Source: Megalobrama amblycephala (lineage: Eukaryota > Chordata > Actinopteri > Cypriniformes > Xenocyprididae). Taken from it: a stretch of 64,000 nucleotides of DNA. The position numbers and the translations under genes were made by a program. The notes beneath the pieces were generated by a model. That model worked only from the letters and a program-made list of their open reading frames with translations, did not search any database and was not told the DNA's origin. The DNA lies in assembly GCF_018812025.1 (NCBI RefSeq), contig NC_063044.1, positions 74,015,244 to 74,079,243 of the forward strand, given 5' to 3'. Shown here piece by piece: positions 1-11,727 of this stretch (the stretch's first letter is position 1; each line of letters begins with the position of its first letter).

Positions 1-131
1 CAAATGAGGCGTTCTGTGTCCTCGCGTCCTTTGTTCTTTTTAAGGTCGCCTGGCAAGACCGGACTCCACGAGAAAGCAAGTCCGTTCTCTGCATTCTTGG
101 AATTGAGAAACAGCCGATGTGAATATGCTTA

Positions 132-467
132 TAGACCCTTTTCACATTTCCGGGTTTCTCAGAAGCAGAAGTCATCATAGTTGGGCAAAACTCTATAGCG
201 GTGAATGAGAGAATACATTAAATGTATTTTTGTGTTTCCATTTGCTCAAATAGCAAAAGAAAAACTCCACAATAGTGTTTTCACAACTTTAAAAAAAGAG
301 GGAAAAAAAATAGAGAGTGATTGATAACAACAGACAGGTAATAGGCCTACTAAGTATAGCGTTATAAATTTACATACGTTTTTTAAAAAAAATTGAATAT
401 ATGAAAAACTTTGCAGGATTTATGATATTGATTAAAACGCATCATCAAAGTCTGTGAAAAGGGTCTA
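132..467. mobile_element. MITE with TTA target duplication
   Basis: The ends are inverted: the left begins TAGACCCTTTTCACA and the right ends TGTGAAAAGGGTCTA. The trinucleotide TTA flanks both sides (129-131 and 468-470). A 3-bp TWA duplication is typical of the PIF/Harbinger superfamily. The 336-bp interior is AT-rich with no coding potential, so this is a non-autonomous copy. The superfamily assignment is inferred from the target site. Confidence 0.7.
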
Positions 468-470
468 TTA

Positions 471-1015
471 TTTATGATTACGTTCATTTTCTTAAGTGTT
501 CCTGGCTTGTGTCCATTCTTGAACCATGCCGTGAGAGGTGGTTCATGGACTGAAAAGATCATCGGTTCAGCTCTAAAAGCCAGAGAAACACTGGCACTGT
601 CTCAGTGAGCAATCATTGCTCTTATATCTAAATATATACAACTATGTGTGCGAGAGAGTGAGTGAATCAACGCTTTCAGTTTCAGTTTATCTCAGAAAGG
701 ACAGATGATTTGCCGGTTCACTAGAATCAGTCCCAGTTCGGTGAACAGCACCGACCACACAAACACCGGGACACGCACTGTTGGTTTTGGATCGGTTATA
801 GACAGGTAAATACTGTTCCTTCCTCAAGTCTAATGTGAAAACACGCGGCCGGTTCACAACAGGCTCCAGTTCACCCGGCCGAGAACAGAAAACAAGAAAC
901 CTGCAAACCATTCTGGTGGAAAAGGGATAAAAGTCTGAAACCTGAATGATCATGTGATTCAGTCAAACCACTTGAAGTCTTTCTTTCTCTCACTTTCACT
1001 CACCTGATTTCTGAA
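471..1015. other. No gene recognised; flank of receptor remnant
   Basis: Nothing here is supported as a gene. An 88-codon minus-strand frame spans 687-953 but matches no family I recognise and has no splice context. The stretch may be 3' flank or UTR of the minus-strand receptor remnant at 1016-3162. Confidence 0.4.
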
Positions 1016-3162
1016 TCACTGCAATGAACGTACGTCTCTGCTTTCAGAAAATACCTGACAACACATTGAAACTGATAATTAAATACTATTATATTCATTA
1101 TATTTATTCAGAGAGATTTTATAGTTTAGGCCACTGATTTCATCAAGATTTCATGACTATTTAAAGTCTCTCATACACAATTAATCACTCGTGTCTCACC
1201 TGAAGATCCTTTTACGCAGCAAGAAACAGATCAAGAGCAGAAGAACAATCGTGATGATGAAAAGAGCCAAAATCCACCAGAACTGATCTAAACAAGCCAC
1301 ACAATATAAATCAGCTGATCGACAAAAACAACAACACAATACAATCATCTGAATTAATGAGCTATATATTATATATTTCTTCTCTTTCTCTAAACTTTGG
1401 CATGTGTCTTATATGTGATCTTCAGTCAGATATTTTACACTCAATCATCATCTGAACTCACGTGAATCTGGAGTTTGTGCCGATCCACCGCTGGAGTCTG
1501 TGACATTAAACACTGAAAAACACATTCATAATCATCATGATTCACTTACAGAAGATTCACTTTGACACAGAGTTTGATCTGAATCAGGACAGATTCACTT
1601 CAACACAGTTTGATCTGAATCAGGACAGATTCACTTCGACACAGAGTTTGATCTGAATCAGGACAGATTCACTTCAACACAGAGTTTGATCTGAATCAGG
1701 ACAGATTCATTCAACATAGTTTGATCTGAATTAAGACAAATTCATTTTAATGCAGAGTCTGATCTGAATCAGGACAGATTCACTTCAACACAGAGTTTGA
1801 TCTGAATCAGAACAGATTCACTTCAACACAGTTTGATCTGAATCAGGACAGATTCACTTCGACACAGAGTTTGATCTGAATCAGGACAGATTCACTTCAA
1901 CACAGAGTTTGATCTGAATCAGGACAGATTCACTTCGACACAGAGTTTGATCTGAATCAGGACAGATTCACTTCAACACAGAGTTTGATCTGAATCAGGA
2001 CAGATTCACTTCGACACAGAGTTTGATCTGAATCAGGACAGATTCACTTCAACACAGAGTTTGATCTGAATCAGGACAGATTCACTTCAACACAGAGTTT
2101 GATCTGAATCAGGACAGATTCACTTCAACACAGAGTTTGATCTGAATCAGGACAGATTCACTTCGACACAGAGTTTGATCTGAATCAGGACAGATTCACT
2201 TCAACACAGAGTTTGATCTGAATCAGGACAGATTCACTTTCAACACAGAGTTTGATCTGAATCAGGACAGATTCACTTTCAACACAGAGTTTGATCTGAA
2301 TCAGGACAGATTCACTTCAACACAGAGTTTGATCTGAATCAGGACAGATTCACTTCGACACAGAGTTTGATCTGAATCAGGACAGATTCACTTCGACACA
2401 GAGTTTGATCTGAATCAGGACAGATTCACTTCAACACAGAGTTTGATCTGAATCAGGACAGATTCACTTTAACACAGAGTTTGATCTGAATCAGGACAGA
2501 TTCACTTCAACACAGAGTTTGATCTGAATCAGGACAGATTCACTTCAACACACAGTTTGATCTGAATCAGGACAGATTCACTTCAACACAGAGTTTGATC
2601 TGAATCAGGACAGATTCACTTCAACACACAGTTTGATCTGAATCAGGACAGATTCACTTCGACACACAGTTTGATCTGAATCAGGACAGATTCACTTCGA
2701 CACAGAGTTTGATCTGAATCAGGACAGATTCACTTCGACACAGAGTTTGATCTGAATCAGGACAGATTCACTTCGACACAGAGTTTGATCTGAATCAGGA
2801 CAGATTCACTTTGACGCAGAGTTTGATCTGAATCAGGACAGATTCACTTCAACACAGAGTTTGATCTGAATCAGGACAGATTCACTTCAACACAGAGTTT
2901 GATCTGAATCAGGACAGATTCTCTTCAACACAGAGTTTGATCTGAATCAGGACAGATTCACTTCGACACAGAGTTTGATCTGAATCAGGACAGATTCACT
3001 TTGACGCAGAGTTTGATCTGAATCAGGACAGATTCACTTCAACACAGAGTTTGATCTGAATCAGGACAGATTCACTTCAACACAGAGTTTGATCTGAATC
3101 AGGACAGATTGATGTGTTTTACTGAAGTGTCTCTCACCTCTGAACACGGTCTCATGTGTGAT
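1016..3162 (-). pseudogene. Ig-type receptor remnant: stalk and transmembrane exons
   Basis: Three minus-strand exons join in compatible phase. They are 3162-3138 (25 bp, ITHETVFR plus one base), 1512-1462 (51 bp, stalk FNVTDSSGGSAQTPDS) and 1287-1200 (88 bp, HQFWW followed by an ILALFIITIVLLLLICFLL membrane helix, then RKRIFR). Each has an AG acceptor and a GT donor. A possible last exon near 1041-1016 would add DVRSLQ and a stop, but its acceptor is uncertain. The arrangement (small stalk exons in phase 1, a helix, then basic residues) matches fish CD2/SLAM-like and related Ig receptors. No Ig-domain exon and no signal peptide could be found in the next 7 kb upstream, so this may be a truncated gene or one whose 5' exons were lost or displaced by transposons. 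A complete gene with distant exons is the alternative. Confidence 0.55.
1555..3110. repeat. Minisatellite, 38-bp unit, about 41 copies
   Basis: Tandem units of CAGATTCACTTC(A/G)ACACAG followed by AGTTTGATCTGAATCAGGA run without spacers. Unit starts are 38 bp apart, and differences are mostly an A/G at one position plus a few single-base indels. The array sits inside the intron between two exons of the minus-strand receptor remnant. The unit length is not a multiple of three and contains no open frame. Low divergence between units suggests recent expansion or homogenisation. Confidence 0.95.
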
Positions 3163-3169
3163 CTGAAAT

Positions 3170-3570
3170 GAAAGAAAGAAGCATTAGAATGGCATTTATA
3201 GTGTTAATGAAGGATTCATTACAGTGTTAGTTTATTGTGTTCATGTTGAACTGCAGCTCTAATGATTCATAATTAAAACAAAATAACTTGAATATCATTT
3301 CTGTGTTTAAATATGAAATCAGATGAATGTTGAGAGAGACTAAGTTGATTTACTCTTTCAGAATGACACTGAATCTCATGATGAAGTTCATCCACACAGT
3401 AAGACGTGACGAGACGATCAGATGAAACTGAAACAACAGGATTCATCAGTGTTTCAGGATATGATGGATCTGCTAGCAGACGCTTGTCCTGAACAAATCA
3501 AACACAAGAGGATCAGATCACGTGTGTTTGTGTGTATAACAGTCACCTCTGAATACCAGCTCTGCTCACA

Positions 3571-3610
<40 letters not shown>

Positions 3611-4850
3611 GCAGTGCTTGAAGTGGAAAAAATAAATGCAAATTGGTTAATAGCTATATACTACTTTATTGCAGTTCTGTTAACAATCACTTGTTTACAA
3701 AGTGCTATGGAAAGTCAAACTATGTTTAGTTAAAATGTTGAACATGTTAATTTCCTGTCATTACTGTCATGAAAGCCAGGTTTGTCCTAATATCTGTCAT
3801 CATTAGCAGAAAACATTTTACACATGGTGAAAACGTTATGAAAAACAGCAACACAGTTAGAAACTATAGCTACAACATGCCACACTCGCAATATAAATCT
3901 ATAGAGAAAAATGTATTCCCTTATGCTGGGTACACACTAAAAGATTTTTGAAAACTTAAGATTTTCAAAATGTGAGAGACCATAAACATGAGGCCAAAAA
4001 AACCCTAGATTTAACAGTTTTGCTCCTATAGTGTGTGGTGTGCCATGATGTGACCAAGACAGCACACCACACACCAACAGATTATCAACCCGACTGTGAA
4101 CACAGGAAATCTCACAAAATCTCTCGAGACTTCAGAATAAACATGACAGACAATAGGCAGGGAGAAATTGCGTTGATAGTGTTTGGAATGATTTTGGTAT
4201 GTTTTACAGGACACGTTCATGCTGTCCAACTTCATTTAACTTTGTACTCCACCATGACTGTTTGACCCTGCGTTCCCTTCAAAGGATTTACCCTTCATTG
4301 AGACATAAGGTCAAATGCATATTTTATTAGAATTTATTTTCTCACCTGATGAGTGGAAAAAAAAAAAAAAAACTTTTTTTTTGCAGAGCCCTAGCTGTGA
4401 GATCAATAATTAAAATGTGGTGCCCTCATTGGTCTAACTCTAATATCATGTAGGTGGGCGTTGCAGGCATCAAACAGGAAGTTGACCATGAAATGCATGA
4501 ACTGAGGAAAATGACTTAAGCTTTTGGTAATTTTAATAATAAGGTCCTAAAGTTGTCATAGCATGTGAAAAATTCTAGTAAATGTGGTCTTCATGAGTTT
4601 AAAAAGCTTGCAGGATGTTTTCCCCTCTTTACATCAGTCATTTTAGTAACTGTTTTAGATCATGTTTAACTTTCTCCATAGCGTTTTACTGCATTCTCAA
4701 TAGAATCCAAATGGGTTGCACATTTTATTATCAGGAACATTTTATCATAGGAAATGCTCATGCAAGTCTTATCACACTGTTGGAGCACGCTGGTGAACAT
4801 GCCCTAGGTGATTCGCGCGCCACTCATGCAAAATTAAACAAGTAAGCCAC
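3170..4850. other. Intergenic/intronic, with duplicated exon-like copy
   Basis: No gene is supported. Positions 3538-3570 hold an exon-like minus-strand piece (ELVFR then a GT donor) that recurs almost exactly at 6355-6388. Positions 3571-3611 are a (GT)n(GA)n microsatellite. Positions 4354-4382 are homopolymeric A then T. The short frames here show no family signature. Confidence 0.5.
3538..3570 (-). repeat. Exon-like duplicate, copy 1
   Basis: On the minus strand the sequence reads CAGAGCTGGTATTCAGAG followed by GTGAC. This resembles the 25-bp stalk exon at 3162-3138, which ends GTGTTCAGAG then GTGAG. The same 30-odd bases recur at 6355-6388. These are probably duplicated small stalk exons. 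No transcript evidence is available. Confidence 0.4.
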
Positions 4851-4854
4851 AGGC

Positions 4855-6275
4855 ATATTTACAGAATCGAATTTCCTGGATCATTAACTCGTGATCTAAA
4901 CACTGTGATCAATAACTCGTGAGCTAAAAGCTGTTACTACACAAATAACACAACATAGTAACGTAGACAAACAGCGACAATCTAATTTTCCTCAGAATTA
5001 GCTTTCCTCCACAGTGGACAAAATGCATCGATCTCTATGTGCGGACGGCTGAGAGACAGATTCAAAGGGACCGTCTACAAAGAGCAAAACCCAAAAAGCG
5101 TTACTACAAAAACTTCAATGTTACACACTGTATTATCACCAAATTTAGCTCACACATCACTGCTGTCCTCATAGTTACTGCAACACTCATTTTGGAAAAA
5201 TAATATTTTTTATGATTTATTATAATGAAACATAGGCTATTCAATAACTTGACTATTATGAAAATTATATTCAATAACTTCATACTGTACTGTCACCAAA
5301 TTCAGTTCACACATCATTGATGTCCTGATATTTATACTACAACACCAGTGTATTACAGTCAAGTTGTTGACTGTTTTTGTAGTAACGCTTTTCGGGTTTT
5401 GCACTTTGCAAAACCTCTCAGCCGTCTTCAAATAGAGATCAATGTATTTTTGTCCACTGTGGAGGACAGCTGATTTTGAGGAAAATTAGGTCGTAGCTGC
5501 TTGTCTACTTTACTATTAGGGGTGGGACGGTTCAGATTTCTCACGGTTCGGTTTGTATCACGGTTTCGGTATAGTTCGGTATGTGCTGTGTTCAGTAAAA
5601 GAAGGACAATTGTCAAATTAAAGAAAAAGAAAATAAAAACAAATAATCTAACTACAAGAAACAGCACAAATAAATACATGAGAGCTAAGATACAAATAAA
5701 ATAAACAGGATTTTCAAGTTTCTAACAGCTTTCAGGTACAGAAATTGAATAAAGTAATCAAATATAAAATAACACAGCATATAAACTTTATTGAATAAAT
5801 TAAATATAGATGAAACATTATTGAAGTTACAAAAGCTATTTAGTCAAGAGTGATTTCTTCGTCTTTTGTCGTTCGATTAACATTTAAACACAGAGAGCAG
5901 GAATATTAGACTGCTGTCCCTTTAAGACATAATTCAAAGACACTGATACTGACACACATGCGCTGTCTGGTTTCTCTCCTATGTTTGTTAGGATACTCGT
6001 TAAGATGGGCATGTTGACATAATTTTTGTGTGAATTTGTCCGTTTAGGTGCAAGACTTGAAAAAGAATTTGCTATGCATTATAGATGCGTCGTCAGATTT
6101 GGGATGAACCGCGGTGCAAGCGCGTGCCGAACCGTGGGTGGAGAACCGAACATTTCGATTTTTTACACCGAACCGTCCCATCCCTAGTTGAAAAGAGGTG
6201 TTATTTGTGTAGTAACAGCGTTTAAATCACGAGTTATTGATTCGGGAAATTCGAATCTGTGAATCTGTGTGGCCA
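4855..6275. mobile_element. Foldback element with long inverted arms
   Basis: The left arm (about 4860-5130) and the right arm (about 5375-5516 continuing at 6187-6275) are inverted copies. For example, GTTACTACACAAATAACAC at 4935 pairs with GTGTTATTTGTGTAGTAAC near 6200, and CTCCACAGTGGACAAAA at 5010 pairs with its complement near 5450. The right arm is split by the 670-bp element at 5517-6186. No coding sequence was seen. The superfamily is unknown. Confidence 0.7.
5517..6186. mobile_element. TIR element nested in foldback arm
   Basis: The termini are TAGGGGTGGGACGGTTC and GAACCGTCCCATCCCTA, inverted with one or two mismatches. Further inverted CGGTTCGG-type blocks lie inside. The uninterrupted opposite arm of the host foldback shows the pre-insertion sequence (TTACTATGTTG on the same strand), placing the insertion after TTACTAT. 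No clean 8-bp target duplication was seen. The termini resemble fish hAT-type non-autonomous elements. That assignment is inference. Confidence 0.65.
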
Positions 6276-6354
6276 ACTTTAAGTCTTCAACTTTCAGTCA
6301 TATTGCACAGACAATTGATCCGTTCAGTTCGTACAGCTCATAAAAGCAGTAATA

Positions 6355-6388
6355 ACAGTCACCTTTGAATACCAGCTCTGCTCACAGT
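6355..6388 (-). repeat. Exon-like duplicate, copy 2
   Basis: This is nearly identical to 3538-3570, including the flanking AACAGTCACCT. The foldback element and its nested insertion lie between the two copies. This suggests a duplicated small stalk exon of the minus-strand receptor later pushed apart by transposons. Confidence 0.4.
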
Positions 6389-7426
6389 CAGGATCATTGA
6401 GTGTTTGAAGAATCACGTACACAAACCCCACTGCTGTCTGAATCTGTCCACACGTCATGTTGATGATAGACATCTTTCAACTCAAATGAAGAACCTGTTT
6501 AAAATCACAGACCAAATCACTACATTATTAATTTATCATATGCAAATACATTTATACATCTGTGTGGAACTATGTAAGCGTTTCAGAGAATATTGTGCAT
6601 TTTATCACAGGTTGTGTTGCTAGAACACACACAAACATGAAGATGAAGATAATGACAGTCTTTAATAAATCCTCATGTGGCGTAGCCTATCACACATCCA
6701 AACATATACAAGACCCGAAAACAAACAAACAGGGGAACTTAAATACAGATGCAAATGAGGTGATTAATGACACGACAGCGATGACTTGAATCTGAAACTT
6801 GAATCATTTTAGGAATTCCTCACACCTCAGTGATACAACGAAAATGCATCACACCTCAGACTGAAAGGCTTCAGGTCTCAGGAAAAATTACGTCAGGTGT
6901 CAGGTCTCGTACAATTAGGCATTGGACAAAACAGCCTCAGACAAAAAAGGTATCAGACGAAACGGACTTAGAAAGAAGCGTTGTATAAAACATATCCCAC
7001 AGATTATTTTGTAAATTTGTGTTATTCGCTAGCTTTATTTGCATGTATAAAAAGTTAGCAAAATAACACATTTCAACTAGCTTGTATTGCAAACTAAAAT
7101 TAACCATGGTTAAAAGTGTGGTAATTATGATTTTTTTTTTTTGTCAGATTGATATTATTTGTATAACAAAATTTTTACTACAAATACCATAAACTATGTT
7201 GTAGCAAAACCATGGTTAATTTGTGGTTACCATGGTTAACTACAATAACCATGTTTTTTGTTTTATTTAGTAAAATCATGGTTAATATTCATAAGGGAAT
7301 TAAAAAATCTTTCGCGCTATTAGATTGCGTTGTTATAAGCACAACTGCTTTGTGTACAGAGGTTATCAGCGCCACCTACTGTCAGAGAGTCGATTAGGCA
7401 AGGCAAGTTTAAATATAGCACATTTC

Positions 7427-9132
7427 CAGTGGTGTAATGTAACGAAGTAATAATAATTCGTTACAGTACTTAAGTATTTTTTGGGAGAATCTGTATTTTA
7501 CTTGAGTTTTTATATTTCTGTCAACTTTTACTTTTACTTCACTACATTTCCTAAATAAAATGTATACTTTTACTCCGATACATTTTACCAAAGCATTTTC
7601 GTTACTTACTACAAAATAAAGTCGGAAGAACACAAACTGCAAGCAAGTGCTCGCACAACCGCGGTTGATTTGGTTGTGTCCGTTGCTGGAGCGGCTGAGA
7701 AAAGTGCGCTGTCATTATACAGTACGAGAGCGACCTCTAGAGGCGACATAAAAACGATCACTGATGCCTCGTAGAGTTTGTTTTGACACGTGACGTGAAG
7801 CTGCGCGCTGCACAGAGCGGGACACTTCAAAAACGGATTTAAAACGAACAACAAAACGGTATGTTATAAAGTGTACACTACAGTACATGTTTTCATATCA
7901 TTATAAAGTAGTTTGTTGACTAGATGCTGCATTAGTCGAGAACAGTAGTTTGCCGTCGAGGCTGACAGGATGCTAACATTAGTAGTACCTCAAGTGGTTA
8001 AAACAATGTGACAAAAACACCAACTGTTTAATGACACGATTGTTATCATTCATTTGCATTAGTTTATATCCATTTGTTCGCTGTTATGCATTCATTATCC
8101 AGCGAAGTTGCATATTTAAACTGTATCATCATCATGCAGTGACAGAAACATTTATCAGAAATGTATTAGATTTCAGTTCTTTTTATCGGCACTGTAACAC
8201 ATATTTTGATTAGACAATCATCAAGTTTTCTACAATAGAGCCAAATAATGTGTGAAAGTACACATAAAATAGACCAATGCTATGCCTTTGTGTGTAAAGA
8301 TGGTATTTTTTAAGCATGACTGTTTGGATTTATATGAAATGGAAACACTTTACAATAAGAGTCCATTTGTAACATTAAATAAGGTTAATAAATGTATTGT
8401 TCATTTTTAATTTCAACATTTACATTTTAACATTTTAAAGTTGTCTCTTACATTAGTTATAATGTACTATGAATTAACATGAACGATCAATATATAATTA
8501 ATATATTAGTATTTTTATATTTAAATTACAATAAACATTTACCCCCAGTTTCACAGACAAGGCTTAAGCTAGTCCAAGACTAAAATGCATGTTTGAGCTG
8601 TTTTAACTGAAAGCAACTAGTATACTGACAGATCTTAAAATATTTCAGAGCCATTGTTTTGTCTCAAGATGCACACCAGCAATGTTTTTTCTAAGTTATG
8701 CTTATAAAAGCTACTTAAATACCCTAATTGAACTAAGGCCTAATCCTGTTTTAGGCTAAGCCCTGTCTGTGAAACCGGGCCTATGACATTTTTTTTTAAT
8801 TCAAAAATGTAAGAGAGTTAAAACTGAACACAATCTTGCTGCTCAAACTGTGTATAAAACATTTTTTTATATATATTTTTTTTTGTTCCATTTGTATTTA
8901 ACATTTACTTGTACTTTTACTTTCAATACTTAAGTATGTTTAATATCAAAAAAAACAAAAACAAAAAAAAAAAAACCCTTTTCGTACTTAAGGACAAAAA
9001 ATATCACATACTTTAAAACTTTTACTCAAGTAATATTATAAATTGTGACTTTGACTTCTGCCAAAGTCATTTTCTGGTAAGATATCTATACTTTTACTCA
9101 AGTATGGTTTTGAGGACTTTTTTAAACCACTG
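7427..9132. mobile_element. Non-autonomous hAT element with perfect 8-bp duplication
   Basis: The element begins CAGTGGTGTAA and ends TTTAAACCACTG. It is flanked by the perfect 8-bp duplication CACATTTC (7419-7426 and 9133-9140). The 8-bp duplication and CAG...CTG ends are diagnostic of hAT. Subterminal ACTTAAGTA and TTTTACTCAAGTA motifs are repeated at both ends. The 1.7-kb interior contains no long frame and carries a second element at 8543-8780. Confidence 0.85.
8543..8780. mobile_element. Small TIR element nested in hAT
   Basis: The inverted ends are CCCAGTTTCACAGACAAGGC and GCCCTGTCTGTGAAACCGGG. A diverged relative lies at 39366-39550 (TTTTCACAGACAGGG to CCTGGTCTGTGAAAGCAGGG), so this is a dispersed family. 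It is non-coding. Confidence 0.7.
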
Positions 9133-9723
9133 CACATTTCATACACAATGGTTATTCAAAGTGCTTTACATAAAAAGGAAACAAATAAGAATAAAAATGT
9201 AATGCATAAAAAATAAAAATAACAATGAAAACAGAATACCACTATCTGGATGGAAGAGTCACATTTTACATTTTCATTCAGCCCGTTGCTGTTTTTCTGC
9301 AGACCAATGTGAAAATCGGCATGTTCTTTTCTGTATAGAACCTAACCAATGTAATATTTAAGCTCTAATTTACCCCTGCTTTTTTATTCGTTTTTAATGG
9401 TCGAATAACACTAACATAAAGAACATTGCCAAGGGTTTACATAAATAGCCTACATGAATAGACAGATAATTAATATTCCACACACACACACACACACAGC
9501 TTAAATCAATTTGGGAATAGTAGAAGTTATGATGGGATAAAAGCCAATAGAAAGTTAGGCTATACAAAAAAAAAAAAAAAAAAAAAACCCTGGTGCTTTT
9601 TTGTCTGAGGCTGTTTCATCCGATGCCTAATTGTACGAGAACTCGCACCTGTTTTTCCTGAGACGGGAAGCCTTTCAGTCTGAGGCACGATGCCTCTTCT
9701 TTGTATGACTGAGGTGTGAGGAA

Positions 9724-10603
9724 GTAGCGGTTCTGCGTCTTGTAGAAAAAAACAGCTTGATTTTTTTTGACCCGATAGATGTCTGTCAGAGATGATTATA
9801 GCGCTGTACAAATTAATTTATTATTTTATTGAGTATTTAAATAAAAATAAGCACACATAGCCTTTTTGGGGCCTTTCACTCTAGTTATCAAGATTCAAAC
9901 AAAATGTACAGGCAGCCGTCGAACTTTACTGATAAACAGTTGATATTTTTTTCCATTTCATCATGTTCAAAAGGAAATATTGTAAGCATTTTGTTTTACA
10001 GTATCATGAGTAAAAGTTTTGAATCGTCCTTCAGCAGCAACCATAAAAACACACACACACATTCATTTTAGCAGACAGTTACATGCTTATAAATTACATT
10101 TTTATTTCTAGGGTTTTTATCTTTCCTCTCTGAAATTCCTAACATGCCTCCTTCAGTAGGCTATCCTGGTGCTGACACTTACTTAAAATCCTTATCAATC
10201 AACAGAAACCGTAATTAAACCTATAGACTGTGGATTATATTAAGGCTGCGTTTCTTACCTGATAGCAGATCTTCAGTCAGAATGAGTGGGGGGATCTTGA
10301 GGACAGGATGATATTTCTCTCGTGTTGTAGCCTACGCAAGCGAGAGCTCGTGTCATAAACACACAGTAGGCTAAACACACAAACACACACACACAAAGGA
10401 GGAGCGTTTGTTCTTTCTTAAAGATTCTGAGAAACCAGCATAATGAATATCCGCACCGCACTCTTCCTGTGATCCAATTCAACTCTTTGAGTTTCTTCAT
10501 GTTTCTTTTTATTTTCCCAAGTGAATAAATCCACTTTAATGATGATGAGAAAAGCATGGAGACTAAAACATCAGCTACAATCTCCACTTTACTGAATTCA
10601 TCA
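9724..10603. other. No gene recognised
   Basis: The stretch contains a (CA)n run near 10050 and low-complexity AT. A GTAAG donor follows CTGCTATCAG on the minus strand near 10258-10285, but no exon can be anchored to it. The minus-strand frame at 10273-10662 overlaps the tail exon at 10604-10812 in another frame and is not favoured. Confidence 0.4.
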
Positions 10604-10812
10604 TCATAAAGTCCAGGCGTGTCGTGTGTGACCAGCTGCTCTTTCATCATCATCATCTTCATCTTCTTTATTCAGATCTGGAGAATTCATCTGCTCACAA
10701 ACATCAGCTTTATGCTTCTTTTTAACTTTAAACTTTTTTTTCTCCCAGTATAGTGTTTCCTGAGGGACAGAAGAATCAGAAGAATTCGGATCATCTGGAC
10801 TGGAGCTGGTCT
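10604..10812 (-). CDS. Orphan acidic receptor-tail exon (partial)
   Basis: A good acceptor (CTCTTTCAG) is followed by an open frame entered in phase 1, as in the tail exons of the other receptors in this window. It opens TSSSPDDPNSSDSSVPQE, continues through a lysine-rich stretch (KKKFKVKKKHK) and an acidic run (KEDEDDDDE), and stops at 10606-10604. It is about 68 residues, hydrophilic, and plausibly the cytoplasmic tail of a membrane protein. No transmembrane or Ig exon was found upstream on this strand before 16 kb. It is therefore an orphan terminal exon, a relic, or an exon of a gene split by transposons. The function is not recognised. A competing frame lacks the acceptor phase used by neighbouring genes. 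Confidence 0.4.
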
Positions 10813-10929
10813 CTGAAAGAGAAAAATAATATGGAGTATGAATGTAAAATAAGGCAGAGTCGACTGTATTGTGATTCCCCGGGTTCAGAGAAAAGAGACA
10901 GCAGAAATTAACTCACATCACTTACATTA

Positions 10930-11725
10930 CAGTTTTTTACAGACGCTAGGACACGTTTCTCAATAGGTCACTTTTGCAAAACTCTTCACACAGTGAGCAC
11001 AACAGAAGGCTAAACTGAGGATCAATTATCGTTGCTTTGGCACAAAATGCATTCAATGACTACATCTCTCAAATTTCATCAATTCTTTTCTCACTCAGAC
11101 ACAACAACTGCCAAAACTCTCTGTACGTACAGGCCAATCTGCACATGCTTACATACTGTTTTCAAAACTGTTAAACTTATGTTTAAAACAATAACATAAT
11201 ACAAAACTGAATAAGACAGCAATTTGCTACATTTCTACAGTAATATTGTCATGCTAAATCTAAAAAATCAAATACTATCAAAGCAATTAGATGAAACTGA
11301 ACACCTACACAAGCATTCGTTTTTCAGTTTCCTTATCATCCGTTCAAAGAGGAAAACTTCAGAATAATTTTGTACTGTTATGTCAACAAGGTTCATGTAA
11401 CAATCTGCAGTGAATTATAAACAACAGACAGTGTTATTCTTGTGTTGTTAAGAAATTTTACAAAAGAAAACACTGTATGATGATACCTGATGTCAGTGTT
11501 TTTAGGTCAGTGTTTTATGATTGACAAAGTGTGTTTGCTTTGCTAGTGTTCTGGAAGAATGAGTTGATTTGAGACCTGAATGAAGTGTTTTGGTAGATTT
11601 AGTGCATTTTGAATGTGAAATGAACTGCTTTGCCAAGCTGAAAGTTGGTTAGGAGAACTGTGTGAAGAGTTTTGCAAAAGTGACCTAAGTATTGAGAAAT
11701 GTGTCCTAACGATTGTAAAAAACTG
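10930..11725. mobile_element. TA-flanked TIR element
   Basis: The ends are CAGTTTTTTACAGACGCTAG and the inverted CTAACGATTGTAAAAAACTG, flanked by TA dinucleotides (10928-10929 and 11726-11727). TA flanks with inverted ends point to the Tc1/mariner superfamily. The interior has no transposase. A diverged, rearranged relative lies at 12351-13095. Confidence 0.75.
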
Positions 11726-11727
11726 TA

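Larger units (their letters stand above)
6816..9723. mobile_element. Large foldback element enclosing a hAT element
   Basis: About 140 bp at 6816-6960 (TTCCTCACACCTCAG, then AGACTGAAAGGCTT, then TCGTACAATTAGGCAT, then CAGCCTCAGACAAAAAA) returns inverted at 9590-9723. The enclosed 2.6 kb holds the hAT copy at 7427-9132 and an A-run at 9565-9587. No transposase frame survives. Confidence 0.6.

Noticed and set aside
687..953. 88-codon minus-strand frame
   Set aside because: No domain or splice context. Composition looks like chance in a moderately GC-rich stretch.
1555..3110. Regular repeat array considered as CRISPR-like
   Set aside because: Units are contiguous with no unique spacers, lie in a eukaryotic intron, and vary like a minisatellite.
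7081..7260. Repeated AACCATGGTTA motifs as operator sites
   Set aside because: They look like degenerate internal repeats of the surrounding foldback element. There is no gene to regulate.
10273..10662. 129-codon minus-strand frame starting in the ATC/GAT repeat
   Set aside because: It overlaps the tail exon in another frame, and its start lies in a simple repeat. The acceptor phase favours the other frame.
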